A DNA stretch of 64,000 bases from Chitinophaga sancti. Lineage in GTDB: Bacteria; Bacteroidota; Bacteroidia; Chitinophagales; Chitinophagaceae. Shown here in pieces: positions 63,733 to 64,000 of the stretch. The stretch spans positions 7,014,501 through 7,078,500 of the forward strand of contig NZ_CP139972.1 in NCBI RefSeq assembly GCF_034424315.1, in the 5' to 3' direction. The notes below the pieces were generated by a model that made no database searches, was not told where the DNA came from, and was given only the letters and a program-made list of their open reading frames with translations. The translations under genes were made by a program, and so were the position numbers. Each line of letters starts with the position of its first letter. Position 1 is the stretch's first letter.

Positions 63733-64000
63733 TTATAAATCGATAGTAGTTCCTATTGCGGGTAAAAGCAATTCCAAACCTGCCTGGGTAAACTGTTGTT
63801 TCGTTTTCTCCTGATCTATCTTAATATATCCGAATGTATCGTAGTGAATTCCAACAATCCTTTTACAATCAATAAATTCCGCAGCGATAATCGCATCTGC
63901 TGCTCCCATTGTGAAGTTATCCCCAAGTGGCAACACCGCAAAATCTAATTTCGCCCAGCGGGGAATCAGCTGCATATCCATGGTCAAACCGGTATCACCT
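63733..64000 (-). CDS. UPF0173 metal-dependent hydrolase, 3' part
   Basis: The frame continues past the right edge; 88 C-terminal codons are seen. They read GDTGLTMDMQLIPRW, then 'LDFAVLPLGDNFTMGAADAI', then 'CKRIVGIHYDTFGYIKID'. This is the metallo-beta-lactamase-like fold of the YtkL/UPF0173 group, with Asp and His metal ligands in the GD, GDNFTMG and HYDTF motifs. Cellular substrate unknown. Confidence 0.82.
   Translation of the reverse strand, partial: GDTGLTMDMQLIPRWAKLDFAVLPLGDNFTMGAADAIIAAEFIDCKRIVGIHYDTFGYIKIDQEKTKQQFTQAGLELLLPAIGTTIDL

Overview
The window is a dense chromosomal segment of a Bacteroidota bacterium, most likely a Chitinophagaceae member close to Chitinophaga. This rests on gene content and expression signals. 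Gene content includes the parA-parB-DUF5683-dapB block, glmS beside a DUF4954 gene, PspC, an SDR-type threonine dehydrogenase, DUF4421, an FucP-type fucose porter and GH106. Expression signals include weak ribosome sites and several promoters of the TTTG / TAnnTTTG type. I see no rRNA, tRNA, CRISPR array, transposase or prophage, so this is chromosomal core mixed with catabolic cassettes.

Layout. 1-8.6 kb: start of an AsmA-like gene, trmH, class Ia ribonucleotide reductase (nrdB-nrdA), an ABC ATPase/permease pair, and an outer-membrane porin. 8.7-13.5 kb: a DUF2314 protein, an exported Gfo/Idh/MocA oxidoreductase and a GH106 alpha-L-rhamnosidase, with an 11-bp phased TCTATA repeat and a perfect hairpin between the last two. 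13.5-17.4 kb: a promoter-led three-gene unit of a small holin-like membrane protein, a peptidoglycan amidase with SH3 tail, and a membrane-embedded patatin-like phospholipase. This is the most system-like uncharacterised unit here. 17.4-19 kb: a helical-repeat protein.

19-24.7 kb: leucine operon leuC-methyltransferase-leuD-leuB-leuA, preceded by a valine-rich leader ORF overlapping a hairpin and closed by two strong stem-loops. 25-31 kb: an oxidative (non-phosphorylating) L-fucose pathway with porter, mutarotase, dehydrogenase, lactonase, second SDR and FAH-family hydrolase, but no L-fuconate dehydratase in the window. 31-32.8 kb: an MbnP/MbnH-type pair (copper protein plus di-haem MauG-like enzyme).

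32.8-41.7 kb: tag, a lineage-specific protein, DUF4954-glmS, a histidine-phosphatase-fold lipoprotein lacking two catalytic residues, mgtE, a bestrophin and a SET-domain protein. 41.8-47.7 kb: complete histidine-to-glutamate operon (marR-hutH-hutU-hutI-hutG) with an 18-bp perfect palindrome 4 bases upstream of the regulator. 47.7-56.7 kb: a probably truncated exported protein, purU, a phosphoesterase, DUF4421, an HD hydrolase, aconitase, pspC, kdsA and threonine dehydrogenase behind a 12-bp inverted repeat.

56.9-64 kb: assimilatory sulfate reduction (cysH-cysD-cysN) beside an Rrf2 regulator, then the chromosome-partition block parA-parB-DUF5683-dapB, and the 3' part of a UPF0173 metallo-hydrolase running off the right edge. 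All functions are inferred from reading the sequence; no database search was run.
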